From: Pedobacter gandavensis
GTDB taxonomy: Bacteria; Bacteroidota; Bacteroidia; Sphingobacteriales; Sphingobacteriaceae
Reading direction: 5' to 3'
NCBI RefSeq assembly: GCF_014172405.1
Contig: NZ_WNXC01000003.1
Span: forward strand, 186,001 to 250,000
DNA length: 64,000 bases
Part shown: positions 8,568 to 17,337 of the stretch, piece after piece
Numbering within the stretch: position 1 is the first letter of the stretch
Layout: every line of letters starts with the position of its first letter
Made by a program: the position numbers and the translations under genes
The notes under the pieces: model-generated
Database searches by the model: none
Seen by the model: the letters and a program-made list of their open reading frames with translations, nothing else
Told to the model about the DNA's origin: nothing

Positions 8568-8858
8568 TTACTTCTTCAGTAAGACCACGCACTTATCTAT
8601 TTCACGCACAAAATCGTTAATTTTTTGCTTTATATCAAGTGTCTTTTCACTTGTACCCTCAATACTCTTCGCTAATTTGAGTACACGAAGCTTTTCTTCC
8701 AGGTCTGCACGCTGAATTTTAGCCTGATCCAGTGACACTTTTTGAGATTGATTTTCTTGCTTTAATAAATCGTTTTCTTCCTGTAAGGCATTACAAAGCT
8801 CTATTACACGAGCTGTTTTTTGCAATACGGAGTTTAATTGATCGGCAACCGAAGACAT
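8568..8858 (-). CDS. Small coiled-coil protein between pheT and zapA
   Basis: A 96-residue, almost entirely helical protein. Heptads run through residues 10-65 (VIELCNALQEENDLLKQENQ, then LEEKLRVLKLAK). I know no named function. Its fixed place between pheT and zapA suggests a division or chromosome-organising role, in the manner of ZapB, but there is no direct sequence link to ZapB. It probably shares a transcript with zapA. No membrane segment or signal peptide. Confidence 0.8.
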   Translation of the reverse strand: MSSVADQLNSVLQKTARVIELCNALQEENDLLKQENQSQKVSLDQAKIQRADLEEKLRVLKLAKSIEGTSEKTLDIKQKINDFVREIDKCVVLLKK

Positions 8859-8906
8859 GTTATTAAAGTTTTTGTACTAATCTAAAAAATATATAAAAGC
8901 AATAAA

Positions 8907-11306
8907 TTATTTTCTTATTTCCGCTTTTGCTGTTTGCGCTAAGTTAGAAATAATCTTTTGCATCACCGCATCAATTTGCTTGTCGGTTAAGGTCTGCTCT
9001 TCGTCTTGCAAAGTGAAGTTTAGCGCATAAGATTTCTTTCCTTCCGGCAAGCGATCTCCAACGTAAACGTCGAACACCTGTACGCTCTTAATCAGCTTCT
9101 TCTCTGTTTTAAAAGCAATAGTTTTCAATTGATCAAAGGTCACATCCAAGTCTACCAACATCGATAAATCTCTTCTTACTGCTGGGTATTTCGATACTTC
9201 CTTGTTTACAATTTTATTCTTTTTGATGATATCCAATAGCAATGCCCAGTCGAAATCTGCGTAAAACACATCTTTCTCCACATCGGCAGTTTTTTGATCA
9301 GCCGCAGTCACCGCACCAAAAGTTACAATCGCTTTATCGCCTCGGAAATATTTTAAACCATAAGCGAAGTTCTCATCACTAACCTCTTCAGACTGGTAAT
9401 TGGTGATCCCCATACGTCCGATTACTGCATCGACAGCCGCTTTCAAATTATAGAAAGTTACTGGTGATGGCTTGTGATTCCATTGTTCAGATTGATTAGA
9501 TCCAGACAATACAATCAATAAACGTGGGCGTTCGACATATTTTTCATTGATCAGGTGGTAAGTTTTACCAAATTCATAAAACTTAATATCTGTTGTTTTT
9601 CTATTTAGGTTGTAAGCTACACTTTCTAAAGCAGGCATCAACAAGCCCTGACGCATCACATTCAGATCCGAACTCAGTGGATTCAGGATTTGAACTGCTT
9701 CTTCCGGTACTTTAGAATAAGCACCTTTAGTGAGTGAGTTACACCAGATCTCCAGGTATCCGTTTGCAGTTAACATATCTGCAATTACATGTTGTGTTTG
9801 TTCTTTATTCGGCTTGGTACCGTATGATAAAGAAGCATTCACCTTACTTGGAATCTCAATGTTATTGTAACCGTATATCCTCAATACTTCTTCCGTAACA
9901 TCACATTCACGGGTGACATCTACTTTGTAAGTTGGTACTTTTAAAGAAAGACCTTCCACCGTTTCCGCAACCACTTCCATGCTCAATGAAGTAATGATTG
10001 CTTTAATCTCTTCATGAGGAATCTCCACACCAATCAGTTTATTGATATTGTTGTAGCTTACTTCCACATCAAATGCGGCTACCGGCGTAGGGTAAATATC
10101 AGAAACAGCAGAAGAGATTTCTCCACCAGCCAATTCCTGAATTAATAATGCGGCACGTTTCAAGGCGTAAACCGTGATCTCCGGATCGGTACCACGCTCA
10201 AACCTGAAAGAGGCATCAGTCTTTAGACTGTGTCTTTTTGAAGTCTTACGTACCGATTTAGCATCGAAATAAGCACTTTCAAGGAAGATATTGGTTGTAG
10301 TTTCCCTTACCCCTGAATTTTCACCTCCAAATACACCGGCAATACACATTGGCGCTGCTGCATTACAGATCATCAGATCATCTGCTGAAAGCTTGCGTTC
10401 TACCCCGTCAAGCGTTACAAAAGGAGTACCTTCTGCACATTTCTTTACGATCACTTTCCCGCCGGTTAATTGATCGGCATCGAAAGCGTGTAAGGGTTGT
10501 CCCAATTCATGCAACACATAATTGGTGATGTCTACGATATTGTTGATCGGACGAATGCCGATAATTTTCAATTTATCCTGCAACCAATCTGGTGAAGTTT
10601 TCACCGTTACCCCAGAAATAGAAACACTGCTATATCTTGGACAGGCTTCTGTATCTTCCACAGTTACCGGAATAGTCAGACTTTCATTTGCTGTTTTAAA
10701 AGCAGCAACATCCGGCATGGTCAAGGGCAAACGTAAATAAGCCGCTAAATCTCTTGCTATACCTAAATGAGAAGCCGCATCTGCCCGGTTAGGCGTCAAT
10801 CCGATTTCATACAAATAATCATCTTCCAGATTGAAATAAGCTTTGGCAGTGATACCTACTACGGTCTCTGTTGGAAGCACCATAATTCCATCATGGGAAA
10901 CACCCAGTCCGATTTCATCTTCTGCACAGATCATACCTTCTGAAACTTCCCCTCTGATCTTTGATTTGTTGATCTTGAAAGGTTCACCTTCATTTGGATA
11001 AACGGTAGTACCTACGGTAGCCACAACCACTTTCTGGCCTTCGGCAACATTTGGTGCACCGCAAACTACCTGGATATTTGTTCCGGTGCCTACGTCTACT
11101 GTAGTTACGCGTAAACGATCCGCATTAGGATGTTGCACACAACTGATGACATGTCCAATCACCAATCCTTCTAAACCACCTGCAATCGGTTGTACGCTTT
11201 CCAGACTTTCTACTTCCAGCCCGATATTGGTCAGGATTAAGGAAAGTTCTTCAGGAGTTTTATCAGTTGTCAGGAATTGTGTGAGCCACTTGTATGATAT
11301 CTTCAT
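8907..11306 (-). CDS. pheT: Phenylalanine-tRNA ligase beta subunit
   Basis: A 799-residue protein of the bacterial PheT length. It opens MKISYKWLTQFL and has the EMAP-like tRNA-binding domain (about 40-155, GHVISCVQHPNADRLRVTTV, then VVCGAPN), the B3/B4 editing domain (about 215-390), B5 (about 405-475) and the C-terminal FDX-ACB anticodon-binding domain (about 705-799, KYPAVRRDLSMLVD). With PheS it charges tRNA-Phe; pheS is not in the window. It heads the leftward group with the coiled-coil gene, zapA and rny. Confidence 0.97.
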   Translation of the reverse strand: MKISYKWLTQFLTTDKTPEELSLILTNIGLEVESLESVQPIAGGLEGLVIGHVISCVQHPNADRLRVTTVDVGTGTNIQVVCGAPNVAEGQKVVVATVGTTVYPNEGEPFKINKSKIRGEVSEGMICAEDEIGLGVSHDGIMVLPTETVVGITAKAYFNLEDDYLYEIGLTPNRADAASHLGIARDLAAYLRLPLTMPDVAAFKTANESLTIPVTVEDTEACPRYSSVSISGVTVKTSPDWLQDKLKIIGIRPINNIVDITNYVLHELGQPLHAFDADQLTGGKVIVKKCAEGTPFVTLDGVERKLSADDLMICNAAAPMCIAGVFGGENSGVRETTTNIFLESAYFDAKSVRKTSKRHSLKTDASFRFERGTDPEITVYALKRAALLIQELAGGEISSAVSDIYPTPVAAFDVEVSYNNINKLIGVEIPHEEIKAIITSLSMEVVAETVEGLSLKVPTYKVDVTRECDVTEEVLRIYGYNNIEIPSKVNASLSYGTKPNKEQTQHVIADMLTANGYLEIWCNSLTKGAYSKVPEEAVQILNPLSSDLNVMRQGLLMPALESVAYNLNRKTTDIKFYEFGKTYHLINEKYVERPRLLIVLSGSNQSEQWNHKPSPVTFYNLKAAVDAVIGRMGITNYQSEEVSDENFAYGLKYFRGDKAIVTFGAVTAADQKTADVEKDVFYADFDWALLLDIIKKNKIVNKEVSKYPAVRRDLSMLVDLDVTFDQLKTIAFKTEKKLIKSVQVFDVYVGDRLPEGKKSYALNFTLQDEEQTLTDKQIDAVMQKIISNLAQTAKAEIRK

Positions 11307-11363
11307 GTTATATGTTCAGTATAAAATGCAAAGATATAAAATAATGCCGTCGGTGTAAACCTC

Positions 11364-12200
11364 TTAGAAAGATAAACGGGCAATAATTGGTAAGTGGTCT
11401 GATGGATACCTTAAATTTTTACTATCAGACAACACACCAAACTTGAGCACCTTAAAGCCTTTGTTCACAAAGATGTAATCAATCTTATCTTTTAAAGGGC
11501 TGTCGAACTTAAAGTTATTAAAAGTTCCCTCAGGACCATAAGCCGGCTCAATAGCAGCAGTCTTAGCATCTATGAGGAAAGATTTAATCGTCGCAATGGC
11601 TTCCGTTTCAGGGGTTACATTTAAATCTCCGGTCAGCACCACTGGCAAAGTCGGCGCAATTTCCTGTATTTTCTTCTTGATTAACCTGGCAGATTCAATC
11701 CTTGCCTGCACGCCAATATGATCATAATGGGTATTAAAGACCAGAAATTCCTTTTTATTGAGGCGGTCGTACAGCCTCACCCAGGAGCAAACCCTATTCA
11801 AGGCGGCATCCCATCCTTTAGAAGGTCGATCTGGTGTTTCCGATAACCAAAAAGTACCCCCGTCTTTCCTGCTAAATCTGGATTTATCGTAATAGATAGC
11901 CGAAAATTCTCCCGCACGTTTTCCGTCTTCTCGGCCTACGCCTTCCATCGCATAATTCGTATTTTCCAACAGCTGATCTACCTGTAGCGGCAAGGCTTCC
12001 TGCACACATAGAATATCGGCATCATGAAATCTAACCAAGGCCTTAACCTCATCTTTGCGGTTTGGCCAGGCATTTACACCATCAGAAGCGACATTTAACC
12101 GGATGTTATAAGACATCACATTAAATGATTTTCCGGATTGTGCCTGAGCTGTCAGGACCAGGACCAAGCAAGCAATACTGAGTTGAATGATTTTCTTCAT
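11364..12200 (-). CDS. Secreted endonuclease/exonuclease/phosphatase-family protein
   Basis: A 278-residue protein with a signal peptide (about 1-20, LVLVLTAQAQ). The fold motifs are in order: NVMSYNIRLN (about 27), VQEALPLQ with the metal-binding Glu (about 65), FNTHYDHIG (about 160), TGDLNVTPE (about 195) and the terminal SDHLPI (about 270). Members cleave phosphodiester bonds in nucleic acids, phosphoinositides or sphingolipids; export suggests an extracellular or periplasmic substrate, perhaps nucleic acid or sphingomyelin-like lipid. It ends five bases after the radC stop region on the same strand, so co-transcription is possible. Confidence 0.88.
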   Translation of the reverse strand: MKKIIQLSIACLVLVLTAQAQSGKSFNVMSYNIRLNVASDGVNAWPNRKDEVKALVRFHDADILCVQEALPLQVDQLLENTNYAMEGVGREDGKRAGEFSAIYYDKSRFSRKDGGTFWLSETPDRPSKGWDAALNRVCSWVRLYDRLNKKEFLVFNTHYDHIGVQARIESARLIKKKIQEIAPTLPVVLTGDLNVTPETEAIATIKSFLIDAKTAAIEPAYGPEGTFNNFKFDSPLKDKIDYIFVNKGFKVLKFGVLSDSKNLRYPSDHLPIIARLSF

Positions 12201-12205
12201 GAAGG

Positions 12206-12901
12206 CTAAATTAAGCCTTCGTCATTGAAACTAAAGAAAGATTTGTTTGTAATAATTAGGTGATCAAGGATGTAGAGATCTAATAATTTCCCTGCCGAAA
12301 CCAATTTACGGGTGAGCTGAAGATCCTCCTCGCTGGGTTTTAAATTTCCGGAAGGATGGTTATGTGCCAGTACAACATAAGCCGCATTATGCTCCAATGC
12401 AATCTTAAAGATCACTTTTGGATCAGCTACCGTTCCCGTTAAACCACCTTTACTCACCTGATGTTTCGCGATCACCTGATTGGCTCTGTTGAGCAGTAGA
12501 ATCCAGAATTCTTCCTGTATTAAATCGGTCATCACCGGAGAAAGTTCCTGGTGACAGTCCTGGGAACTTGTGATCTTTGTCAGTTCAGTGCTACCAGGTT
12601 TACGCCTGCGGCCGAGTTCCAATGCCCCAATAATCGAGATGGCCCTCGCTTCGCCTATCCCACGGAACTTGCACAAATCCTGAACACTCAATCGCCCTAA
12701 AGCATCCAGGTCCTGATTGCAGGAAGCCAAAATCCGCTTACTCAAATCTACAGCAGACTCTTCGGCATTCCCGGAAACAATCAATATCGCCACCAGCTCC
12801 GCATCGCTGAGGTGCCGACGTCCATGAAGCATTAGTTTCTCCCGGGGCCGATCTGCTTCTGCCCATTGTTTAATTCCTATTCTCGGTTCATATATAGCCA
12901 T
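12206..12901 (-). CDS. radC: RadC-family JAB-domain protein
   Basis: A 231-residue protein. The N-terminal UPF0758 helical region includes PREKLMLHGRRHLSDAELVA, a helix-hairpin-helix-like LCKFRGIGEARAISI lies near 85-100, and the C-terminal JAB/MPN domain has the metal-binding AHNHPSGNLKPSEED near 178-192. The old DNA-repair name is not well supported; function is unknown. I start at ATG 12901 because the longer frame uses a TTG inside the T run of the rpsT terminator. No Shine-Dalgarno is visible, so translation may depend on readthrough of that terminator. Confidence 0.9.
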   Translation of the reverse strand: MAIYEPRIGIKQWAEADRPREKLMLHGRRHLSDAELVAILIVSGNAEESAVDLSKRILASCNQDLDALGRLSVQDLCKFRGIGEARAISIIGALELGRRRKPGSTELTKITSSQDCHQELSPVMTDLIQEEFWILLLNRANQVIAKHQVSKGGLTGTVADPKVIFKIALEHNAAYVVLAHNHPSGNLKPSEEDLQLTRKLVSAGKLLDLYILDHLIITNKSFFSFNDEGLI

Positions 12902-12904
12902 AAA

Positions 12905-12937
12905 CAAAAAAACGGGACATGCTTTACGCAGTCCCGT
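12905..12937 (-). terminator. rpsT terminator abutting the radC start
   Basis: ACGGGAC (12912-12918) pairs with GTCCCGT (12931-12937), and the minus-strand transcript then runs into seven U (complement of 12905-12911). The radC ATG lies only four bases further on, so radC is probably expressed by partial readthrough. Confidence 0.85.
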
Positions 12938-12959
12938 CTATAATATTGTAAAGCTATGC

Positions 12960-13214
12960 TTATTTTAAGCCATTAACAAATTTAGTCAATTTAGATTTGT
13001 TGTTAGCTGCTTTATTCTTGTGAATAACATTTTTCTTAGCCAAACGATCTAACATAGAGATTACTTTCGGTAATAACTCTTTTCCTGTTTTTTGATCTTC
13101 AGCAGCACGTAACCTTTTGATAAAGGTACGAGTAGTTTTTGCCTGATATCTGTTACGTAAACGTTTAGTTGCGTTTGCTCTAATTCTTTTTAACGAAGAT
13201 TTATGATTTGCCAT
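12960..13214 (-). CDS. rpsT: 30S ribosomal protein S20
   Basis: An 84-residue basic protein beginning MANHKSSLKRIRANATKRLRN's family pattern (ANHKSSLKR then RNRYQAKTTRTFIK), ending FVNGLK. S20 binds 16S rRNA in the small subunit. It has its own promoter (13310-13341) and a leader of about 90 bases, and ends at a strong terminator. S20 is autoregulated in other bacteria; whether the small TGGG/CCCA hairpin in this leader matters is unknown. Confidence 0.96.
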   Translation of the reverse strand: MANHKSSLKRIRANATKRLRNRYQAKTTRTFIKRLRAAEDQKTGKELLPKVISMLDRLAKKNVIHKNKAANNKSKLTKFVNGLK

Positions 13215-13309
13215 TTTTCAATATTATAATATTCCTTTTAAAGCTTTCAAGAATATTGGGCACAAACCCAACCGCTACCAGCCTTTTGTTTTTCCTTTTT
13301 TTCGGACTG

Positions 13310-13341
13310 CAAATATAGAATTAATGTTTTTAATATGCAAA
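13310..13341 (-). promoter_or_regulatory. rpsT promoter of Bacteroidota type
   Basis: On the minus strand TTTG (complement of 13338-13341), 20 bases, then TATATTTG (complement of 13310-13317), fitting the TTTG/TAnnTTTG pattern. Transcription would start near 13304. Confidence 0.75.
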
Positions 13342-13419
13342 ATGAACTCGTAAATATTTTCAATAAATCTTATTTATTGATTTATAATACTTTAGAAAGG
13401 CCAGCATATTTAAAAATTT

Positions 13420-13800
13420 CAATTCCTGATCAAGCATCCGCTATTGAGAATGCGACTAGCTCTACAGCTGTTTTGCATTCTGCGACAAAGGTAGCAGAAA
13501 AATCGACATAAATAGAAAAACCAGGAAAAGGGTAGTAAAGCGCCTGGTACTGCTTTGGTATGAGGTAGGAAGTGTGCTGCCTTTGCTAACAGTTGAGCAA
13601 GAGTTCGGATAGGGTCTCCTATCCTAAACACTACAGCAACCTCACAGCAACCCCTACTATCCTTGTACGGTCCCCCTTTCGAACCTGCACCACTACCCGA
13701 CCACAACCCAGACACTTTCACCTGTCTGCCAGCCCAAACTTCCCTCCTTCCAGCCAAAAAAGACAAAAAGCAACAAAAAGCTTCCAATGAAGCCTTAAAA
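13420..13800. repeat. Strand-asymmetric, GC-richer intergenic element, possibly a dispersed repeat
   Basis: This stretch between rpsT and purN differs from its surroundings: from 13620 to 13770 the plus strand is strongly C-rich and G-poor, and it carries a short palindrome GGATAGG-GTCT-CCTATCC at 13606-13623. A 122-codon minus frame (13419-13787) is open through it but has many Cys, Arg and Trp and no recognisable family, so I do not call it a gene. I associate this kind of sequence with intergenic elements repeated in Sphingobacteriaceae genomes, but that is memory and cannot be tested here. The rest of the 13215-13873 gap is A/T-rich spacer and rpsT promoter. Confidence 0.4.
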
Positions 13801-13873
13801 TACTATTTTTGAAAAAATATGATCAGCCTTAATATGGCAGAGCCAGCTTGATTTCTCTTAAACAAATGCACCT

Positions 13874-14452
13874 ATGAAAAAACGCATCGCAATATTCGCT
13901 TCAGGCTCGGGTTCTAATGCCCAGAAACTAATGGAGCACTTCAAACACCACCCGGAAGCTGAAATCGCATTGGTATTGACCAACAATCCAGACGCTTACG
14001 TATTACAACGTGCAGATAATTTCGAGATCCCTTCTCATATCTTCGACAGGAATGAGTTCTACCATACAGACAAGATCATTGGCTTATTGAAAAATCTGGA
14101 AATCGATTTGATCGTATTGGCCGGCTTCTTATGGTTGATCCCGAAAAACCTGATTCAGGAATATCCAGGACGTATCGTCAACATTCACCCTGCTATCCTA
14201 CCTAAATTCGGTGGAAAAGGCATGTATGGTGATCACGTACACCATGCTGTAATGGCTGCAAATGAACCTGAAGGTGGCATTACCATTCATTATGTAGACG
14301 AGAACTACGATGAAGGAGAATACATTTACCAGGCAAAATACAAGATCGAAAAAGACGACAACCTGGAAATGATCAAATTCAAAGGACAGCAACTGGAACA
14401 CAACCATTATCCACGCGTAGTAGAGTCGATCATCAAAAAGATCAAAAAATAG
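13874..14452 (+). CDS. purN: Phosphoribosylglycinamide formyltransferase
   Basis: A 192-residue enzyme that transfers the formyl group of 10-formyl-THF to GAR in purine synthesis. MKKRIAIFASGSGSNAQ holds the phosphate-binding loop, VLAGFLWLIP and NIHPAILPKFGGKGMYG (about residues 80-117) carry the Asn-His catalytic pair, and the later GGITIHYVDENYDEG has the catalytic Asp. It is followed by purH on the same strand, which however has its own promoter. Confidence 0.95.
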   Translation: MKKRIAIFASGSGSNAQKLMEHFKHHPEAEIALVLTNNPDAYVLQRADNFEIPSHIFDRNEFYHTDKIIGLLKNLEIDLIVLAGFLWLIPKNLIQEYPGRIVNIHPAILPKFGGKGMYGDHVHHAVMAANEPEGGITIHYVDENYDEGEYIYQAKYKIEKDDNLEMIKFKGQQLEHNHYPRVVESIIKKIKK

Positions 14453-14546
14453 CAGTAAAACAGGCTTGATTTCTTTCTAAAAACGACGCAAAAAAGAGCA
14501 TCAGGATTAGAAAGATAATCTTCCTTTAATATACTGCAAATAAGCA

Positions 14547-14577
14547 TTTGACATTAAAAGAAAAATGGGTACTTTTG
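14547..14577 (+). promoter_or_regulatory. purH promoter of Bacteroidota type
   Basis: TTTG at 14547-14550, 19 bases, TACTTTTG at 14570-14577: an exact match to the Bacteroidota housekeeping consensus. Start of transcription would be near 14584, so the upstream ATG at 14565 cannot be used and the purH start is ATG 14598. Confidence 0.85.
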
Positions 14578-14597
14578 CGGCTCAAAATTTTTCTCTA

Positions 14598-16124
14598 ATG
14601 AGTCAATCGATAAAGATCAAAAACGCTTTAATTTCAGTTTATTACAAGGATGGTTTAGAACCTTTAGTTCGCCTGTTAGCTAAACAGGGTGTCCAGTTAT
14701 TTTCTACTGGTGGTACCGAACAATTTATTAAAGACCTAAATCTGCCGGTTACAGCAGTGGAAGACCTTACAGGTTATCCTTCTATTTTAGGAGGCAGGGT
14801 AAAGACATTACACCCTAAAGTTTTCGGTGGTATTCTAAACAGACGAGGCCTGACTTCAGATCAGGAGCAGATCAATGAATATGAAATCCCTGAAATCGAC
14901 CTGGTTATTGTGGATTTATACCCATTCGAAGAAACACTAAAAGCTGGTGGTTCTGAAGAAGAAATCATTGAGAAAATTGACATCGGTGGTATCTCTCTAA
15001 TCAGAGCAGCTGCTAAAAACTTCAATGACGTAGTGATTCTTGCTTCAAAAGACGACTACACAACCTTACAACATCAATTAGAAGAACAAGAAGGAGAAAC
15101 TACAATTGCACAGCGTAAAGCTTATGCGAAAAAAGCTTTCCATACTTCTTCTCACTACGATACGGCCATCTTCAACTATTTCAATACGGAAGAGCCGCTT
15201 AATGTATTCAAACAAAGCATCAATACTGCTCAGGTATTAAGATACGGCGAAAACCCACACCAACAAGGTGTATTCTATGGCGATTTAAATGCCATGTTCA
15301 CTAAATTGAATGGCAAAGAGCTTTCTTATAACAATCTGGTTGACGTAGATGCTGCTGTCGCTTTAATCGATGAATTCGAAGAACCTACATTTGCCATCTT
15401 AAAACATACCAATGCTTGTGGTGTAGCTTCAAAAGCAACCATCAAAGAAGCATGGGATACGGCATTGGCTTGTGATCCGGTAAGTGCTTTCGGTGGCGTA
15501 TTGATCGCTAACCGCGAAATTGACTTAGCAACAGCTACTGAAATCAACAAATTATTCTTCGAAGTGTTAATCGCACCATCTTACCAACCGGAAGCTGTTG
15601 AGCTTTTCCGCGCGAAAAAGAACAGAGTGATCTTACAGAGAAATGAAGTAGAATTGAGCAAAAAACAATTCAAAACTTTATTGAATGGTGTGATTGAACA
15701 AGACAAAGATTTGATCATTGAAAATGCAGATCAAATGACTACAGTAACGGATAAAGCGCCTACTGCTGAAGAACTTAAAGATCTTTTCTTTGCCAATAAA
15801 ATTGTTAAACATACCAAATCTAATACCATCGTATTTGTAAAAAACAACCAGTTGCTATCGAGCGGTGTGGGTCAGACGTCCAGAGTTGACGCCCTGAAAC
15901 AAGCCATCGTGAAAGCAAATGCATTCAACTTCCCACTGGAAGGGTCAGTAATGGCATCAGACGCCTTCTTCCCTTTCCCGGATTGTGTTGAAATCGCAGC
16001 TGAAGCAGGTATTACTGCAGTTTTACAACCAGGTGGTTCTATTAAAGATGCTGACTCCATCAATATGGCAAATGAGAAGGGCATCGCAATGGTTACCACG
16101 GGTATTAGACATTTTAAACACTAA
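14598..16124 (+). CDS. purH: Bifunctional AICAR transformylase / IMP cyclohydrolase
   Basis: A 508-residue protein performing the last two steps of IMP synthesis. The N-terminal MGS-like cyclohydrolase domain (about 1-145) has [19 protein letters not shown] and [16 protein letters not shown]; the C-terminal transformylase domain has [11 protein letters not shown] (about 215), [11 protein letters not shown] (about 265) and the end motif [13 protein letters not shown]. The start at 14598 is set by the promoter at 14547-14577; the longer frame would put the start inside the -7 box. Leader is only about 15 bases. Confidence 0.97.
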   Translation: MSQSIKIKNALISVYYKDGLEPLVRLLAKQGVQLFSTGGTEQFIKDLNLPVTAVEDLTGYPSILGGRVKTLHPKVFGGILNRRGLTSDQEQINEYEIPEIDLVIVDLYPFEETLKAGGSEEEIIEKIDIGGISLIRAAAKNFNDVVILASKDDYTTLQHQLEEQEGETTIAQRKAYAKKAFHTSSHYDTAIFNYFNTEEPLNVFKQSINTAQVLRYGENPHQQGVFYGDLNAMFTKLNGKELSYNNLVDVDAAVALIDEFEEPTFAILKHTNACGVASKATIKEAWDTALACDPVSAFGGVLIANREIDLATATEINKLFFEVLIAPSYQPEAVELFRAKKNRVILQRNEVELSKKQFKTLLNGVIEQDKDLIIENADQMTTVTDKAPTAEELKDLFFANKIVKHTKSNTIVFVKNNQLLSSGVGQTSRVDALKQAIVKANAFNFPLEGSVMASDAFFPFPDCVEIAAEAGITAVLQPGGSIKDADSINMANEKGIAMVTTGIRHFKH

Positions 16125-16212
16125 TTTATTTAACTGCGAATACAATAAAAAGACGTAGTTTTACATTACTATAGTATACAGAATTTTTAATACTTAAATT
16201 ATCACCTAATAA

Positions 16213-17235
16213 ATGGGTTTATTTAATTGGTTTACACAAGAGGTGGCTATCGACTTAGGTACGGCTAACACTCTAATTATACATAATGACAAGGTAGTAG
16301 TGGATGAACCATCCATTGTTGCTTTCGACAGACAAACGAACAAAATCATCGCTATTGGTCGTCAGGCCATGCAAATGGAAGGGAAGACGCACGATAACAT
16401 CCGTACAGTCAGACCACTGAAAGATGGTGTAATTGCCGATTTTAATGCCGCAGAAGCGATGATCAAAGGAATGATCCGCATGCTGAATGGTGGTAAAGGA
16501 TGGATGTTCCCTTCGTTAAGAATGGTAATCTGTATCCCTTCTGGTATCACTGAGGTAGAGAAACGTGCAGTAAGAGACTCAGCAGAAATTGCAGGTGCGA
16601 AGGAAGTTTACCTGATTCACGAGCCAATGGCAGCTGCCGTAGGTATCGGAATTGACGTAGAAGAGCCGATGGGTAACATGATCATTGATATAGGTGGTGG
16701 TACTACTGAGATCGCGGTAATCGCGCTATCTGGTATCGTTTGCGACCAGTCGATCCGCGTTGCCGGAGACAACTTTGACTCGGACATCGTAAATTACATC
16801 CGTCGTCAGCACAACATCATGATCGGTGACCGTACTGCAGAAAAAATCAAGATTGAAGTGGGTGCGGCATTGCCGGAACTTACTGATCCACCAGCTGATT
16901 TCGCCGTTCAGGGAAGAGATCTAATGACAGGTGTACCAAAACAAATCACCGTTTCTTATACTGAAATTGCGCATTGTCTGGATAAATCTATTTCGAAAAT
17001 TGAAGAAGCAATTCTTAAAGCATTAGAGATTACTCCTCCGGAGCTTTCTGCAGATATTTACCAGACAGGTATTTACCTGACAGGTGGTGGTGCGCTATTA
17101 CGCGGTTTAGATAAGCGTGTAGCCGCAAAAACCAAACTTCCAGTACACGTTGCCGAAGATCCACTTCGTGCAGTAGTACGTGGAACAGGTATCGCCCTGA
17201 AAAACATTGGTGGTTATAAATTCTTAATGCAATAA
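16213..17235 (+). CDS. mreB: Rod shape-determining protein MreB
   Basis: A 340-residue actin homologue. AIDLGTANTLI (about 11-21) is the phosphate-1 motif, IDIGGGTTEIAVI (about 160) phosphate-2, and GIYLTGGGALLRGLD (about 287) the adenosine motif. It polymerises under the inner membrane and steers the elongation machinery. First gene of the mreB-mreC-mreD-mrdA-rodA cluster; a 16-base-pair hairpin separates it from mreC. Confidence 0.97.
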   Translation: MGLFNWFTQEVAIDLGTANTLIIHNDKVVVDEPSIVAFDRQTNKIIAIGRQAMQMEGKTHDNIRTVRPLKDGVIADFNAAEAMIKGMIRMLNGGKGWMFPSLRMVICIPSGITEVEKRAVRDSAEIAGAKEVYLIHEPMAAAVGIGIDVEEPMGNMIIDIGGGTTEIAVIALSGIVCDQSIRVAGDNFDSDIVNYIRRQHNIMIGDRTAEKIKIEVGAALPELTDPPADFAVQGRDLMTGVPKQITVSYTEIAHCLDKSISKIEEAILKALEITPPELSADIYQTGIYLTGGGALLRGLDKRVAAKTKLPVHVAEDPLRAVVRGTGIALKNIGGYKFLMQ

Positions 17236-17243
17236 AAAGTACC

Positions 17244-17307
17244 CTGAGTTTAAGTTTTATGTATTTCCCGGCCAAGGCCTTTAAGGATGCTTAAAACTTA
17301 AACTCAG
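17244..17307 (+). other. mreB-mreC intergenic hairpin (attenuator or processing site)
   Basis: CTGAGTTTAAGTTTTA (17244-17259) is the exact reverse complement of TAAAACTTAAACTCAG (17292-17307), with a 32-base loop that itself contains GGCC-rich bases. The following sequence is not a clean T run. It probably lets mreB be made in excess over the membrane components downstream, by partial termination or by protecting the mreB 3' end. Confidence 0.8.
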
Positions 17308-17337
17308 TTTACAAACTAAAACCCCGAATCGAAAAGT

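Noticed and set aside
13419..13787. 122-codon minus frame between rpsT and purN
   Set aside because: Rich in Cys, Arg and Trp, no domain, no start context; more consistent with a non-coding element.
14565..14597. Upstream start of purH
   Set aside because: The ATG at 14565 lies five bases before the -7 box of a consensus promoter, so it would not be in the mRNA.
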